Origin: Flexivirga oryzae
GTDB taxonomy: Bacteria; Actinomycetota; Actinomycetes; Actinomycetales; Dermatophilaceae
Assembly: GCF_014190805.1 (NCBI RefSeq)
Contig: NZ_JACHVQ010000001.1
Span: 868,001-932,000, forward strand
DNA length: 64,000 nucleotides
Direction: 5' to 3'
Shown here: positions 17,504-26,824 of the stretch, piece by piece
Layout: each line of letters begins with the position of its first letter
How positions within the stretch are numbered: position 1 is the first letter of the stretch
Notes under the pieces: generated by a model
Seen by the model: only the letters and a program-made list of their open reading frames with translations
What the model was told of the DNA's origin: nothing
Databases searched by the model: none
Position numbers and translations under genes: made by a program

Positions 17504-18415
17504 ATGAGCGAACGTGCGTCGGGTTGGTATGACGACCCCCAGGACCCGGACCAGCTTCGCTACTGGGACGGCATCCTGTGGAGCGACCGCACGATGCCCA
17601 AGGTGAAGCCCGGACTGGAGAATTCGCGCATCGGCGACGCCAAACGGCAGTACGAGGAGGAGCAGGAGCGGTTGCGTGCCGCCGAGCAGGCCTCGGCGCG
17701 CAGCCGGTATCCGGAGCAGCCGCAGATGCGGCCCTACCAGCGCGGCGAGCACGACCCGTACGGACAACCCGGGAACCAGGGCTACGGCCAGACGCCATAC
17801 GGCCCCCGGCAGCCCTACCAACCGCGCCCGGTCAAGGTCACCCCGGACGGTGAGCCGACCGCGTCGTGGTGGCGCCGCCTGTTCGCATACGTCATCGACA
17901 ACATCCTGCTGTCGGCCGTCGCGGTCGCCGTGTCCTGGACCTGGCTGCACCCGTGGGCCACGACGTTCATCAACTGGTACGACGACCTGCTCGACGCGGC
18001 GGAGGCCGGCCGGTCGCAGCCGCCGATCCCGGAGGCGCTCTACCAGGTTCCGTGGCAGTTCCCGCTGATCGCGGCCGTGCTCTACCTGGTCTACGAGATC
18101 GCGATGATCGCCTGGCGCGGCCAGACCGTCGGCCACCTGATCTGCGGCATCCGGGTGCGCAGCAGCGAGTCGACCGCCAAACCCGGCCTCAACGCGGTGG
18201 CGATCCGGGCCGTGGTCAAGGGCGTCAACACCATCACCTCGCTCGTGCCGTTCCTCGGATCGCTCGGCCTGGTCTTCGGGCTGGTCGACGGACTGGTGCC
18301 CCTCGGCGACCGGCACGCGCAATCGCTCCACGACAAGGCCGCCAAAACGTACGTCGTGCGCTCCCGTGCCCCGAAGCCGCCGTACGGCGCCCCGGCTCCG
18401 CCACACGCTCGCTAG
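17504..18415 (+). CDS. RDD-family membrane protein with N-terminal DUF2510 domain
   Basis: 303 aa from ATG 17504. Residues 7-30 form a DUF2510 module (GWYDDPQDPDQLRYWDGILW), followed by a charged helix (EEEQERLRAAEQ) and a Pro/Tyr/Gln-rich linker. The RDD domain (about 120-275) has Arg-Arg at the start of helix 1 (WWRRLFAYVIDNILL), the TVGHLICGIRV motif, and three hydrophobic segments. RDD proteins are membrane proteins of mostly unknown role, some linked to ion homeostasis. An upstream in-frame ATG at 17471 lies close to the terminator hairpin and is less likely. Confidence 0.85.
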   Translation: MSERASGWYDDPQDPDQLRYWDGILWSDRTMPKVKPGLENSRIGDAKRQYEEEQERLRAAEQASARSRYPEQPQMRPYQRGEHDPYGQPGNQGYGQTPYGPRQPYQPRPVKVTPDGEPTASWWRRLFAYVIDNILLSAVAVAVSWTWLHPWATTFINWYDDLLDAAEAGRSQPPIPEALYQVPWQFPLIAAVLYLVYEIAMIAWRGQTVGHLICGIRVRSSESTAKPGLNAVAIRAVVKGVNTITSLVPFLGSLGLVFGLVDGLVPLGDRHAQSLHDKAAKTYVVRSRAPKPPYGAPAPPHAR

Positions 18416-18458
18416 CCTCGAAGGGTAAGAAGCTCCCCGGTCAACAGCGAGGCGAACG

Positions 18459-19685
18459 ATGGCGTTCTATCGAGCAATGGGCGAGCTGCCCCGGCAACGG
18501 CACACTGCGTTGCGCCGGCCGGACGGCAGCGTCTTCTACGAAGAACTGATGGGGGAGGAGGGCTTCTCCAGCGATTCGTCCCTGCTCTATCACCGCGGCC
18601 TGCCGTCGGCGATCTCCGATGCGCAGCCGTGGGTGTTCCGGTGGACCCAGGAGACCCGCCCCAACCATCCCCTGCTGCCGCGCCACCTGAAACTGCACGA
18701 CCTGTTCACCGAGGCGGACACCGGCGTCGACGCCGTCACCGGGCGTCGTCTGATACTCGGCAACGGGGACGTGCGCATCTCGTATGTCGTGGCCGATGCC
18801 CCGAGTCCGTGGTACCGCAACGGGATCGGTGACGAGTGCGTGTATGTCGAGCGCGGCGCGGCACGCGTCGAGACGGTCTTCGGCGCGTTCGACGTCGCCG
18901 AGGGCGACTACCTGATCGTGCCGCGTGCGGCGACCCACCGCTGGCTGCCCGTGGCCGCCGGTGACGACGGCTTCACCGAACCACTGCGGGCCTATGCGAT
19001 CGAGGGCAACTCGCACATCGCACCGCCCAAGCGCTACCTGTCGCGCTTCGGGCAGTTGCTGGAGCATGCGCCGTACTGCGAGCGTGACCTGCGCGGCCCG
19101 GCCGGACCGCTGCTGGCGGAGGACGTCGGCGCCGAACCCGACACTCCGACAGAGGTTTACGTCAAGCACCGCACGGGCAGCGCGATCGTCGGCACCGTCT
19201 ACACCTACCCCTACCACCCGCTCGACGTCGTCGGCTGGGACGGCTGCCTCTACCCCTACGCGTTCAACGTCTCCGACTTCATGCCGATCACCGGGAAGGT
19301 GCACCAGCCGCCGCCGGTGCACCAGGTCTTCGAGGGCACGAACTTCGTGGTGTGCAACTTCGTGCCGCGCAAGGTCGACTACCACGAGGCGTCGATCCCG
19401 GTGCCCTACTACCACTCCAACGTCGACAGCGACGAGATCATGTTCTACGTCGACGGCGACTACGAGGCGCGCAAGGGCTCCGGCATCGGCAAGGGTTCGA
19501 TCTCGCTGCACCCGGGCGGGCACGCGCACGGCCCGCAGCCGGGCGCCTACGAGAAGTCCATCGGGGTCCACGAGTTCGACGAGCTCGCAGTCATGGTCGA
19601 CACCTTCCGGCCGATGGAGCTGGGTGAGGCCGGCAGTGCCGTCGACGACGGGAAGTACGCCTGGAGCTGGGTCGGCGGCCGCTGA
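18459..19685 (+). CDS. hmgA: homogentisate 1,2-dioxygenase
   Basis: 408 aa. The sequence follows the cupin-type homogentisate dioxygenase family throughout, including the C-terminal iron-binding part (SDEIMFYVDGDYEARKGSG, then HPGGHAHGPQPG) with the His/Glu ligands. It opens the ring of homogentisate to maleylacetoacetate in tyrosine/phenylalanine breakdown. The usual partners (4-hydroxyphenylpyruvate dioxygenase, fumarylacetoacetase) are not adjacent in this window. It starts 43 bases after the RDD gene and has no obvious operon partner. Confidence 0.9.
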   Translation: MAFYRAMGELPRQRHTALRRPDGSVFYEELMGEEGFSSDSSLLYHRGLPSAISDAQPWVFRWTQETRPNHPLLPRHLKLHDLFTEADTGVDAVTGRRLILGNGDVRISYVVADAPSPWYRNGIGDECVYVERGAARVETVFGAFDVAEGDYLIVPRAATHRWLPVAAGDDGFTEPLRAYAIEGNSHIAPPKRYLSRFGQLLEHAPYCERDLRGPAGPLLAEDVGAEPDTPTEVYVKHRTGSAIVGTVYTYPYHPLDVVGWDGCLYPYAFNVSDFMPITGKVHQPPPVHQVFEGTNFVVCNFVPRKVDYHEASIPVPYYHSNVDSDEIMFYVDGDYEARKGSGIGKGSISLHPGGHAHGPQPGAYEKSIGVHEFDELAVMVDTFRPMELGEAGSAVDDGKYAWSWVGGR

Positions 19686-19796
19686 GCTTTTCGGGTGACG
19701 CGTTCGGCCCACCCGACGTCCGGGTGCGGGTAACGTCGGTCAGTTCACCTGCGGACACCCCGCCGCAGGTCCCCGTCCGACTCCGAAGGAGCCCCC

Positions 19797-21641
19797 ATGC
19801 ACCCCGTCGTCCGAAACGTCGCCAGCCGACGACAGCTGCTCACCATGACCATGATCGGAGGAGCCGGCGTCGTCGGCGTGGCCGGTGCGCCCGCCGCCGA
19901 GGCGAAGCCGCGGTGCCGTCCGAAACCCGGTCACGACCTGCGGCTCACCATCCTGGGCACCACCGACCTGCACGGTCACGTCTACAACTGGGACTACTTC
20001 AAGGACGCCGAGTACGACGACACGGCGCACAACGACGTCGGTGCCGCCAAGTGCGCCACGCTCATCCAGGCCGTCCGTGAGGAGCGCGGCGCCGACAGCT
20101 GCATCACGCTCGACGCCGGTGACACGATCCAGGGCACGCCGCTGGCGTTCTACTACGCGCGGATCGAACCGATCAGCAAGACCGTGAAGCACCCGATGGC
20201 GTTGGCGATGAACAAGATCGGGTATGACGCCGCAGCGCTCGGCAACCACGAGTTCAACTACGGCATGGACCTGTTGCGGACCTTCCAGAGCCAGTTGCAC
20301 CACCCGCTGCTCGGCGCGAACGCGCTGGACTGGAACACCGGCAAGCCGGCCTTCCCGTCATACACGATGAAGCGGGTGCACGTCCGCGGCCACAAACCGG
20401 TCACGGTCGGCATCGTCGGGCTGGTGACACCCGGCGTGGCCATCTGGGACAAGGCGAACGTGGCCGACAAGATCAAGTTCAACGGCATCGTCGAGCAGGC
20501 CAAGATCGTGATCCCGCAGGTGAAGCGCCGCGGCGCCGACGTCATCGTGGTGTCCTGCCACTCGGGGGCCGACACGTCCTCCTCCTACGGGGACGCCCTG
20601 CCCTGGCCGGAGAACGCGAGCACCCTGCTGGCGCAGCAGGTCCCGGACATCGACGCGATCCTCGTCGGGCACGCGCACGTCGAGATCCCGCAGCGGTTCG
20701 TGACCAACGAGCAGACCGGCAAGCAGGTCGTGCTCTCCGAGCCGTTGTGCTTCGGCGAACGGGTCACGGTCATGGACCTCGACCTGCGCAAGGAACGCGG
20801 CCGGTGGCAGGTGGTGGGGTCCGCCGCCACCCTGCTGAACTCCAACACCGCGCCCGAGGACCCGCAGATCGCGGCGCTGCTGCGGCCGGCGCACGAGAAG
20901 GTCCGCAGCTACGTCAACGGCGTCATCGGCACCTGCACGGAGGAGATGAGCGGTGCCCGCGCCGTCGTCGAGGACGCGGCCGCGGTCGACCTGATCAACC
21001 AGGTGCAGGCCGAGGCGGTCAAGGCCGCCCTCGTCGGGTCCGCGGACGAGAACACCCCGGTGCTGTCCATCGCGGCGCCGTTCAGCCGGACCGCCGTCAT
21101 ACCGGCCGGCGACGTGACCGTGCGAGACGTCGCGGGGTTGTACATCTACGACAACACGCTGCTCGGCATCAAGTTCACCGGCGCCCAGGTCAAGCAGTAC
21201 CTGGAGTACTCGGCGATCTACTTCCAGCAGGTGAGCGGCGCCGGGCCGTTCGAGATGGACGACGTGACCAACGCCGTGACGGAGGCCGCACCGAACGGCA
21301 CCCCGGACTACAACTACGACGTCATGGGCGGGCTCGACGCACGGCTCACCTACGACATCGACCTGAGCGTGCCGTCCGGCAGCCGCATCCGGAACCTCGC
21401 CTACGGCGACACCGCCGTGGGCGATGACGACAGCTTCGTGATCGCCATCAACAACTACCGGCAGTCCGGCGGCGGTGGCTTCCCGAACGTCACGACGGCT
21501 CCGGTGGTCTACAACCAGCAGAGGGAGATCCGCCAGATGATCATCGACTGGGTGACCGCCAACAAGACCATCGACCCGTCGACGTTCCACACCATCGACT
21601 GGCGGCTGGTCTCGGGCGGCACTCCGATCACGGTCAACTGA
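19797..21641 (+). CDS. secreted 5'-nucleotidase / 2',3'-cyclic phosphodiesterase family protein (Tat signal)
   Basis: 614 aa. The N-terminus has SRRQLLTMTMIGGAGVVG, a twin-arginine-type signal ending in APAAEA, so export by Tat is likely. The metallophosphatase domain follows: TDLHGHV (D57, H59), the GDTIQG and GNHEFN motifs, and GHAHVEIP, which together bind two metals. The C-terminal 5'-nucleotidase substrate domain (about 370-590) includes NNYRQSGGGGFP. It probably hydrolyses extracellular nucleotides. GAAGGAG precedes the ATG. The 3' end overlaps the convergent helD gene by eight bases. Confidence 0.9.
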   Translation: MHPVVRNVASRRQLLTMTMIGGAGVVGVAGAPAAEAKPRCRPKPGHDLRLTILGTTDLHGHVYNWDYFKDAEYDDTAHNDVGAAKCATLIQAVREERGADSCITLDAGDTIQGTPLAFYYARIEPISKTVKHPMALAMNKIGYDAAALGNHEFNYGMDLLRTFQSQLHHPLLGANALDWNTGKPAFPSYTMKRVHVRGHKPVTVGIVGLVTPGVAIWDKANVADKIKFNGIVEQAKIVIPQVKRRGADVIVVSCHSGADTSSSYGDALPWPENASTLLAQQVPDIDAILVGHAHVEIPQRFVTNEQTGKQVVLSEPLCFGERVTVMDLDLRKERGRWQVVGSAATLLNSNTAPEDPQIAALLRPAHEKVRSYVNGVIGTCTEEMSGARAVVEDAAAVDLINQVQAEAVKAALVGSADENTPVLSIAAPFSRTAVIPAGDVTVRDVAGLYIYDNTLLGIKFTGAQVKQYLEYSAIYFQQVSGAGPFEMDDVTNAVTEAAPNGTPDYNYDVMGGLDARLTYDIDLSVPSGSRIRNLAYGDTAVGDDDSFVIAINNYRQSGGGGFPNVTTAPVVYNQQREIRQMIIDWVTANKTIDPSTFHTIDWRLVSGGTPITVN

Positions 21642-23769
21642 CCGCGCGCACCCGGCCGAGCTCCTGGGTGCAGCGGGTCAGCGCCACGTAGAGGCCGTTC
21701 CAGCCGCGGGGTTCGGTGGCGATGCCGTCCGGGTCGACGACCAGGGCGGCATCCCACTCGAGCCCCTTCGCCTCGCCGGCCGACAACACCACCGTTCCGG
21801 GCAGTCGTGCCCGCAGCGTCGTCAGGCGGGCCGTCGGTGCGATCACGCCGACGGTCCCGCCCTCCCAACGCGCCGCCAGCTCGGCGGCGAGTTGCCCTAC
21901 CGTTCCTGGGAGTTCGGCATCGGTCGCCGTCACGACCCACGGCTCGACACCGGAGTCACGCACCGCCCGCGGTGGGACGCTGCTGCTGCCGGCCCGTTTC
22001 AGGACCGGCTCGGTGAGCGCCATGACCTCCCGCGGTGTCCGGTAGCAGATGGTCAGGTCGCCGCGGCGCCACCGGTCGCCGAACACCGGCTGGACGGCCT
22101 CCTCCCACGAGGTATGACGATGCGGTGCCTCCGTCTGGTCGATGTCCCCGACGGCCGTGATCGACCGGCTGGGCACCCGCCGCAGCACCATGTGCCACTG
22201 CATGGCCGACAGCTCCTGCGCCTCGTCGACGGCCACGTGCCCGTAGGCCCAATCCCTGCGTGCCGCAGCACGATCGGCGAGGAACTCACCCTGCTCCTGC
22301 GGTGGGTCGACCGCGCCGAGGAGTGTGGCGACGGCGTCCAGCAGCGGGATGTCGCTGGGTGCGAGCGGTGCCGGTGCGCCGGTGACGAGCGCTCGCTCGT
22401 CCCCGGTCAGCTCGCCCGCGAATTCGCGCAGCAGCGCGTCGTCCTGGAGGAGCCGCCGCAGCGCGGCGCGGGCGTCATACACCGGCCAGAAGTCGTCGAT
22501 GCGTGCAGCGATGCCAGCATCGCTGCAGATCCGCGCACGGATTCGTTCGACGTCGTCGTCGGTGAGCTCTCCGTCGACGTCGACACCGGTCGCTCCGCTG
22601 TGCACGCCGCGGTCGTCGGACCTGGCCTGGCCGGCGTCCACCCGGGCGAGGATCTCCTCGAAGCCGGTCTCCATCCCGGCCAGCAGCTCCTCGTGTCGTT
22701 CGACCACCGCGTCCGTCAGCAGGTCGTGCACCTTGTCGATGAACCAGCGGCGGGCCGCGTGCACGTCACGACCGGACGTTGCACCGTCGAGCGCATCGCG
22801 CACCCGCTGCGCCGGCAGCGGGTAGCGCTCGCCGTCGACCAGGAACTCGAGGTCGCCCGGTGCCGGCAGCAGGGAGCGGATGTACGCCGTCAACGTCGGC
22901 TGCCAGAGCGCACGGCCCTTGATCTCGGCGAGCTCCCGCGACTCCTCGCGCTCGACCGCGGCACCCGGCAGCAGCGTGTCACAGGTGGCGGGCACGACCG
23001 AGGTCTCGCCGAGCGCCGGGAGCACCTGCGCGATGTAGTCGAGGAACCGGGGGGACGGGCCGAGCACCAGCACACCCTGGCCGGCCAGCTCCGGGCGGTT
23101 GAAGAGCAGGTAGGCGACCCGGTGCAGCGCGACGACGGTCTTACCGGTGCCGGGCCCGCCCTGCACGATCAGCGGCCCGGAGCTGTCCGACCGCACGATC
23201 TCGTCCTGCTCGCGCTGCAGGGTGGCGACCGCGGTACCCATCCGCCCGGTGCGCCGGGCGGAGAGGGCCTGCAACAGCGCACCCTCGCCGACCAGCTCAC
23301 CGGCGGCCGCCTCGGGGTCGAGCGGCTCGTCGTCGACGCCGACGACCTCACGCCCGCGCGTGCGGATGTGTCGCCGGCGCTGCTGACCCTGTGGATCCAA
23401 TGGCGTCGCCGTGTAGAACGGCCGCGCCGCGGCCGCCCGCCAGTCCAGCACCAGCGGTTCGGAGTCGTCGTCGCGCTCGGGGAGCCCGATGCGCCCGATG
23501 TGGCGACTGCTGCCGTCGGCGGCGTCCAGCCTGCCGAAGACCAGACCCTGCTCCGCGTGTCGTAGGTCGGCTCGCCGGCGCCGCAGGCCGGTGACGCGGG
23601 CGGCCTCCACGTCGTCGCGGGGCGCTGCGGCGAGCTCGCGCTCGACGGCGGCCAACAGGGTGTCGCGCCTGGCGTGGGCGCGGTCGATGAATTCCTGCTC
23701 GTCCCGCAGGGCGGGGTGGGTGGTGGATTCGCGCACGAAGTCCTCTCGGGCGGTGATAGGCACCGTCAC
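21634..23769 (-). CDS. helD: HelD-like RNA polymerase-associated SF1 helicase
   Basis: 711 aa. N-terminal coiled-coil (about 15-75), then a segment typical of HelD (IGRIGLPERDDDSEPLVLDWRA split around 90-115), then a UvrD-like ATPase. Walker A is GGPGTGKT (about 204-211), with VDEAQELSAMQWHM and GDIDQTE as later SF1 motifs. HelD proteins strip stalled RNA polymerase from DNA, and some actinobacterial members (HelR) lower rifampicin sensitivity. The GTG at 23769 gives the longest frame; GTG 23736, with GAGAGGA before it, is a good alternative. It follows pncA by 43 bases on the same strand. Confidence 0.9.
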   Translation of the reverse strand: MTVPITAREDFVRESTTHPALRDEQEFIDRAHARRDTLLAAVERELAAAPRDDVEAARVTGLRRRRADLRHAEQGLVFGRLDAADGSSRHIGRIGLPERDDDSEPLVLDWRAAAARPFYTATPLDPQGQQRRRHIRTRGREVVGVDDEPLDPEAAAGELVGEGALLQALSARRTGRMGTAVATLQREQDEIVRSDSSGPLIVQGGPGTGKTVVALHRVAYLLFNRPELAGQGVLVLGPSPRFLDYIAQVLPALGETSVVPATCDTLLPGAAVEREESRELAEIKGRALWQPTLTAYIRSLLPAPGDLEFLVDGERYPLPAQRVRDALDGATSGRDVHAARRWFIDKVHDLLTDAVVERHEELLAGMETGFEEILARVDAGQARSDDRGVHSGATGVDVDGELTDDDVERIRARICSDAGIAARIDDFWPVYDARAALRRLLQDDALLREFAGELTGDERALVTGAPAPLAPSDIPLLDAVATLLGAVDPPQEQGEFLADRAAARRDWAYGHVAVDEAQELSAMQWHMVLRRVPSRSITAVGDIDQTEAPHRHTSWEEAVQPVFGDRWRRGDLTICYRTPREVMALTEPVLKRAGSSSVPPRAVRDSGVEPWVVTATDAELPGTVGQLAAELAARWEGGTVGVIAPTARLTTLRARLPGTVVLSAGEAKGLEWDAALVVDPDGIATEPRGWNGLYVALTRCTQELGRVRAVS

Positions 23770-23812
23770 TCAACTCCCGACCGCGCGAGGTTGTTCCCGC
23801 CCCGGGCGCGTC

Positions 23813-24382
23813 TCAGTCGCGGACGACGGTGACGCCGGCCGCCGCGAAGTCCTGCACGGCCCGGGCCGTCGACTCGGGCGCGACACCCGCGGTGAGGCCG
23901 AGCAGCACCCGGGTGCCGAACCCCGCCCCGGCGGAGTCCAGCGCGGTGGCGCGCACGCAGTAGTCGGTCGCGATGCCGACCACGTCGACCTCGTCGATCT
24001 CGTGGTCGTGCAGCCACTCGGCGAGCCCGGTGCCCACCTCGGTCGCGCCCTCGAAACCGCTGTATGCCGCTTCGTACTGGCCCTTACGGAAGATCGCAGC
24101 AGCCTGCGCGATGACCGGCTGCACCTCGGCGCGGAAGTCGGCACCGGGTGTCCCCACCTCACAGTGCACCGGCCAGCTGTGCACGCAATCAGGGGTTTTC
24201 GACCAATGATCGCCCGGGTCGACGTGCCAGTCGGCCGTCGCCACGACCTGGTCGTAGTCGCCGGCGTGGTCCACGGCATACGCGGTGATCCGCTCGGCGA
24301 CCGCGATGCCGCCCGCGACGGCGAGCGAACCACCCTCGCAGAAGTCGTTCTGAACGTCGACGATGACCAGTGCGCGACCCAT
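23813..24382 (-). CDS. pncA: nicotinamidase (isochorismatase fold)
   Basis: 189 aa. The catalytic triad of PncA is visible as D9 (VDVQNDF), K100 (FRKGQ) and C142 (ATDYCVRATA). The metal-binding cluster is D51-x-H53, with H59 and H73 (DWHVDPGDHW, WPVHC). It converts nicotinamide to nicotinic acid, feeding PncB encoded upstream in the same cluster. In mycobacteria this enzyme activates pyrazinamide. It starts nine bases after the GNAT gene; all four genes from pncB to pncA lie on one strand with overlaps or short gaps. Confidence 0.95.
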   Translation of the reverse strand: MGRALVIVDVQNDFCEGGSLAVAGGIAVAERITAYAVDHAGDYDQVVATADWHVDPGDHWSKTPDCVHSWPVHCEVGTPGADFRAEVQPVIAQAAAIFRKGQYEAAYSGFEGATEVGTGLAEWLHDHEIDEVDVVGIATDYCVRATALDSAGAGFGTRVLLGLTAGVAPESTARAVQDFAAAGVTVVRD

Positions 24383-24391
24383 GCGGGCAGC

Positions 24392-24907
24392 CTACGACGA
24401 CGTGGTGGGCAGCCGGACCCCCATGACCCTGCGCTCGCCGTCCAGCAGCCCGAGCGTGCGCCAGCCCCGGGACTGGTAGAGCCGGACGGCCGGGTCCGCG
24501 TCGTCCGCGCTGGTCCCGAGCAGCGCGCGACCGGTCAGGCCGTCGAGCAGGGCGTCGTGCAGCCGCCGGCCGAACCCGTGCCGACGAGCCTCCGGCTCGA
24601 CGGCGAGCTCGACGAACTCGAAGTGGTCGCCGACCCACTCGGCGCCGACGTCCGGCAACGTGCGCGCCACCAGATCCGGCCAGTACTGACCGCGTGCACC
24701 CCGATAGCCCCAGGAGAACCCGAGGACCCGGTCCGCGTCGAGTGCGAGTGCGAGGCGGAAACCGGACCGTCGGCGGTGCCGGTCGAAGAGCTGCTCGCGC
24801 CATACGAGCTGGTCCGGCCGGTCGCCGAACACCGTGTCGTACACGGCGAACACGCCGTCCGTGTACGACGCGGCGGTGGCGCCGTCGACGGTCTCGATGC
24901 GCGTCAC
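24392..24907 (-). CDS. GNAT-family N-acetyltransferase (paralogue 1)
   Basis: 171 aa. It has a GNAT fold with the acetyl-CoA motif A region EFVELAVEPEARRHGFGRRLHDALL (shown in part: VEPEARRHGFGRRLH), and C-terminal VRLYQSRGWRTLG. It is clearly paralogous to the adjacent upstream gene along its whole length, so the pair arose by tandem duplication. Three bases separate the two. The acetyl acceptor is unknown; position between pncB and pncA hints at a link with nicotinate metabolism but does not prove it. Confidence 0.85.
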   Translation of the reverse strand: MTRIETVDGATAASYTDGVFAVYDTVFGDRPDQLVWREQLFDRHRRRSGFRLALALDADRVLGFSWGYRGARGQYWPDLVARTLPDVGAEWVGDHFEFVELAVEPEARRHGFGRRLHDALLDGLTGRALLGTSADDADPAVRLYQSRGWRTLGLLDGERRVMGVRLPTTSS

Positions 24908-24910
24908 GGG

Positions 24911-25420
24911 TCAGGGGAGCGGCAGGTAGGCACCCATCACCTGGCGGTTGCCTGCGAGGTGGCCGAGCGTGCTCCAGCCGCGCTTGGTGTAGAGCCGCAG
25001 CGCCGGGTCGTCGGCGGCGAGGGTGCTGCCCAGCAGGGCACGCCCGGTCAGACCCTGCAGGACCGCGTCGTGCAGGCCGCCACCGATGCCCTGGCGCCGA
25101 TCACCGGGACCGACGACGAGTTCGACCAGCTCGAAGTGGTCGCGCAGCCACTCGCCCGGAAGCTCCGGCAGCGTGCGGGCGACCAGGTCCGGCCACTGCT
25201 GCCCGCGGTCGCCGCGGTAACCCCACGCGAAACCGGCGACGCGCTCGCCGTCGAGCGCGATCGCGAGACGGAACCCCGGGCGCGCCCGGTCCCGGTCGAA
25301 GAGTTTTGCCCGCCAGTCGACCTTCTCGGGGAACCTGCCGACGACTTCGTCGTACAGATCGAACATCCGGTCGGCATACGGCTCGGCCGCGTCACCGTCC
25401 AACAACTCGATGCTGGTCAT
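24911..25420 (-). CDS. GNAT-family N-acetyltransferase (paralogue 2)
   Basis: 169 aa. The sequence aligns end to end with the next gene: SIELLDGDAAEPYADRMFDLYDEV, WRAKLFDRDRARPGFRLA, GFAWGYRGDRGQQWPDL, VELVVGPGDRRQGIGGGLHDA and LRLYTKRGWSTLG. Motif A (GDRRQGIGGGLH) should bind acetyl-CoA. Its ATG overlaps the pncB stop (ATGA), so translation is coupled to pncB. Substrate unknown. Confidence 0.85.
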   Translation of the reverse strand: MTSIELLDGDAAEPYADRMFDLYDEVVGRFPEKVDWRAKLFDRDRARPGFRLAIALDGERVAGFAWGYRGDRGQQWPDLVARTLPELPGEWLRDHFELVELVVGPGDRRQGIGGGLHDAVLQGLTGRALLGSTLAADDPALRLYTKRGWSTLGHLAGNRQVMGAYLPLP

Positions 25421-26775
25421 GACATCCTCTCCTTCTCCTCGCGCTGGTAGAGCGTCGGAATCACCGGCTCGCCGCGGGACATCTGCCGGGCCGTGGGCGG
25501 TAGCTCTCCCCGAGAGGTCGTGTGCCGCTTGCGGGCGTCGTCGAGGGTGCCGGTGAACACCCGCTCACCGTGCTCCACGAGGGGCACCAGCAGGGTCCGG
25601 TCGTCAGCACTCGTCCTGAGCCCCGTCGAAGGGTCGTTGGCCGCTGCGGCACCGATGCCGATCACCTCTGCCTCTGCGACGCCGCGTGGATCGCGTCGTC
25701 GGAACGCGTACTTGCGCCCACCGATGCTCGTCTTGTCCTTGCTCTTCTTCGCCACGCCCAGCAGTTCGCCGGAGGAGTCCTCCCGGGCGACGAGCTTGTA
25801 GACCAGACCGGCGGTGGGAGCGCCCGAACCCGTGACCAGCTGGGTGCCGACGCCGTAACCGTCGACCGGCCCGGCCTGCAGCGCGGCGATCGCGAACTCG
25901 TCCAGGTCGGAGGTGACCACGATCCTGGTGCTGGTCGCACCGAGCGAGTCGAGTTGCTCGCGCACCTCGCGCGCCTGCTGCAGCAGGTCGCCGGAGTCGA
26001 GCCGGACCGCGCCGAGCTGCGGACCGGCGATCTCGATGGCCAGGTTGACCGCGTTGGTCACGTCGTAGGTGTCCACCAGCAGCGTCGTGTCGGTGCCGAA
26101 CGTGTCCACCTGCGACTGGAACGCGGCGCGCTCGTCGTCGTGCAGCAGGGTGAACGCGTGCGCCGCGGTGCCGGTGGTCGGCACGCCGTACCTGCGGCCC
26201 GCCTCGAGGTTGGACGTCGTGGTGAAGCCGGCGATGTATGCCGCCCGCGCGGCCGCGATCGCGGCCTCCTCATGGGTACGCCGGGAGCCCATCTCGATGC
26301 ACGGCCGGTCCTCGGCGGCCGCCGTCATCCGGCTGGCCGCCGACGCGATCGCCGTGTCGTGGTTGAGGATCGACAGCACCAGCGTCTCCAGGACCACCGC
26401 CTCGGCGAAGGTCGACTCGATGATCAGCATCGGGGAGCCGGGGAAGTAGACCTCGCCCTCGGCATACCCCCAGACGTCGCCGGTGAAGCGGTAGGACGAC
26501 AGCCACTCCAGGGTCGGCTCGTCCACCACCTTGTGCTCGCGCAGGAACGACAGCTCGGCGTCACCGAAGCGGAAGTCGGCGAGCGCGTCCAGCAGGCGGC
26601 CGGTGCCGGCGACCACGCCGTAGCGCCGTCCGTCGGGTAGGCGGCGGCCGAACGCCTCGAACACGCTGCGTCGTCCCGCGGTGCCGTCGCGGAGTGCGGC
26701 GCTGAGCATGGTCAGCTCGTAGTGGTCGGTCAGCAGCGCGGTGGACACGCCGGCGGATGTCGTCACGTGCGTCAC
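25417..26775 (-). CDS. pncB: nicotinate phosphoribosyltransferase
   Basis: 452 aa from GTG 26775; the frame is open further to 26934 but that part would overlap the divergent clpS start. Family landmarks are LLTDHYELTMLSAALRDG at the N-terminus, MGSRRTHEEAA, TSNLEAGRRYGVP, and VRLDSGDL with GVGTQLVTG at the phosphate-binding end of the barrel. It makes nicotinate mononucleotide from nicotinate and PRPP (Preiss-Handler route to NAD). First gene of the pncB-GNAT-GNAT-pncA cluster, divergent from clpS with about 50 bases between the starts. Confidence 0.93.
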   Translation of the reverse strand: MTHVTTSAGVSTALLTDHYELTMLSAALRDGTAGRRSVFEAFGRRLPDGRRYGVVAGTGRLLDALADFRFGDAELSFLREHKVVDEPTLEWLSSYRFTGDVWGYAEGEVYFPGSPMLIIESTFAEAVVLETLVLSILNHDTAIASAASRMTAAAEDRPCIEMGSRRTHEEAAIAAARAAYIAGFTTTSNLEAGRRYGVPTTGTAAHAFTLLHDDERAAFQSQVDTFGTDTTLLVDTYDVTNAVNLAIEIAGPQLGAVRLDSGDLLQQAREVREQLDSLGATSTRIVVTSDLDEFAIAALQAGPVDGYGVGTQLVTGSGAPTAGLVYKLVAREDSSGELLGVAKKSKDKTSIGGRKYAFRRRDPRGVAEAEVIGIGAAAANDPSTGLRTSADDRTLLVPLVEHGERVFTGTLDDARKRHTTSRGELPPTARQMSRGEPVIPTLYQREEKERMS

Positions 26776-26824
26776 TGTAGGGCAGCCTCGCGGTCCACCG
26801 CTGCTCTTGCCTATCGTTGAGACC

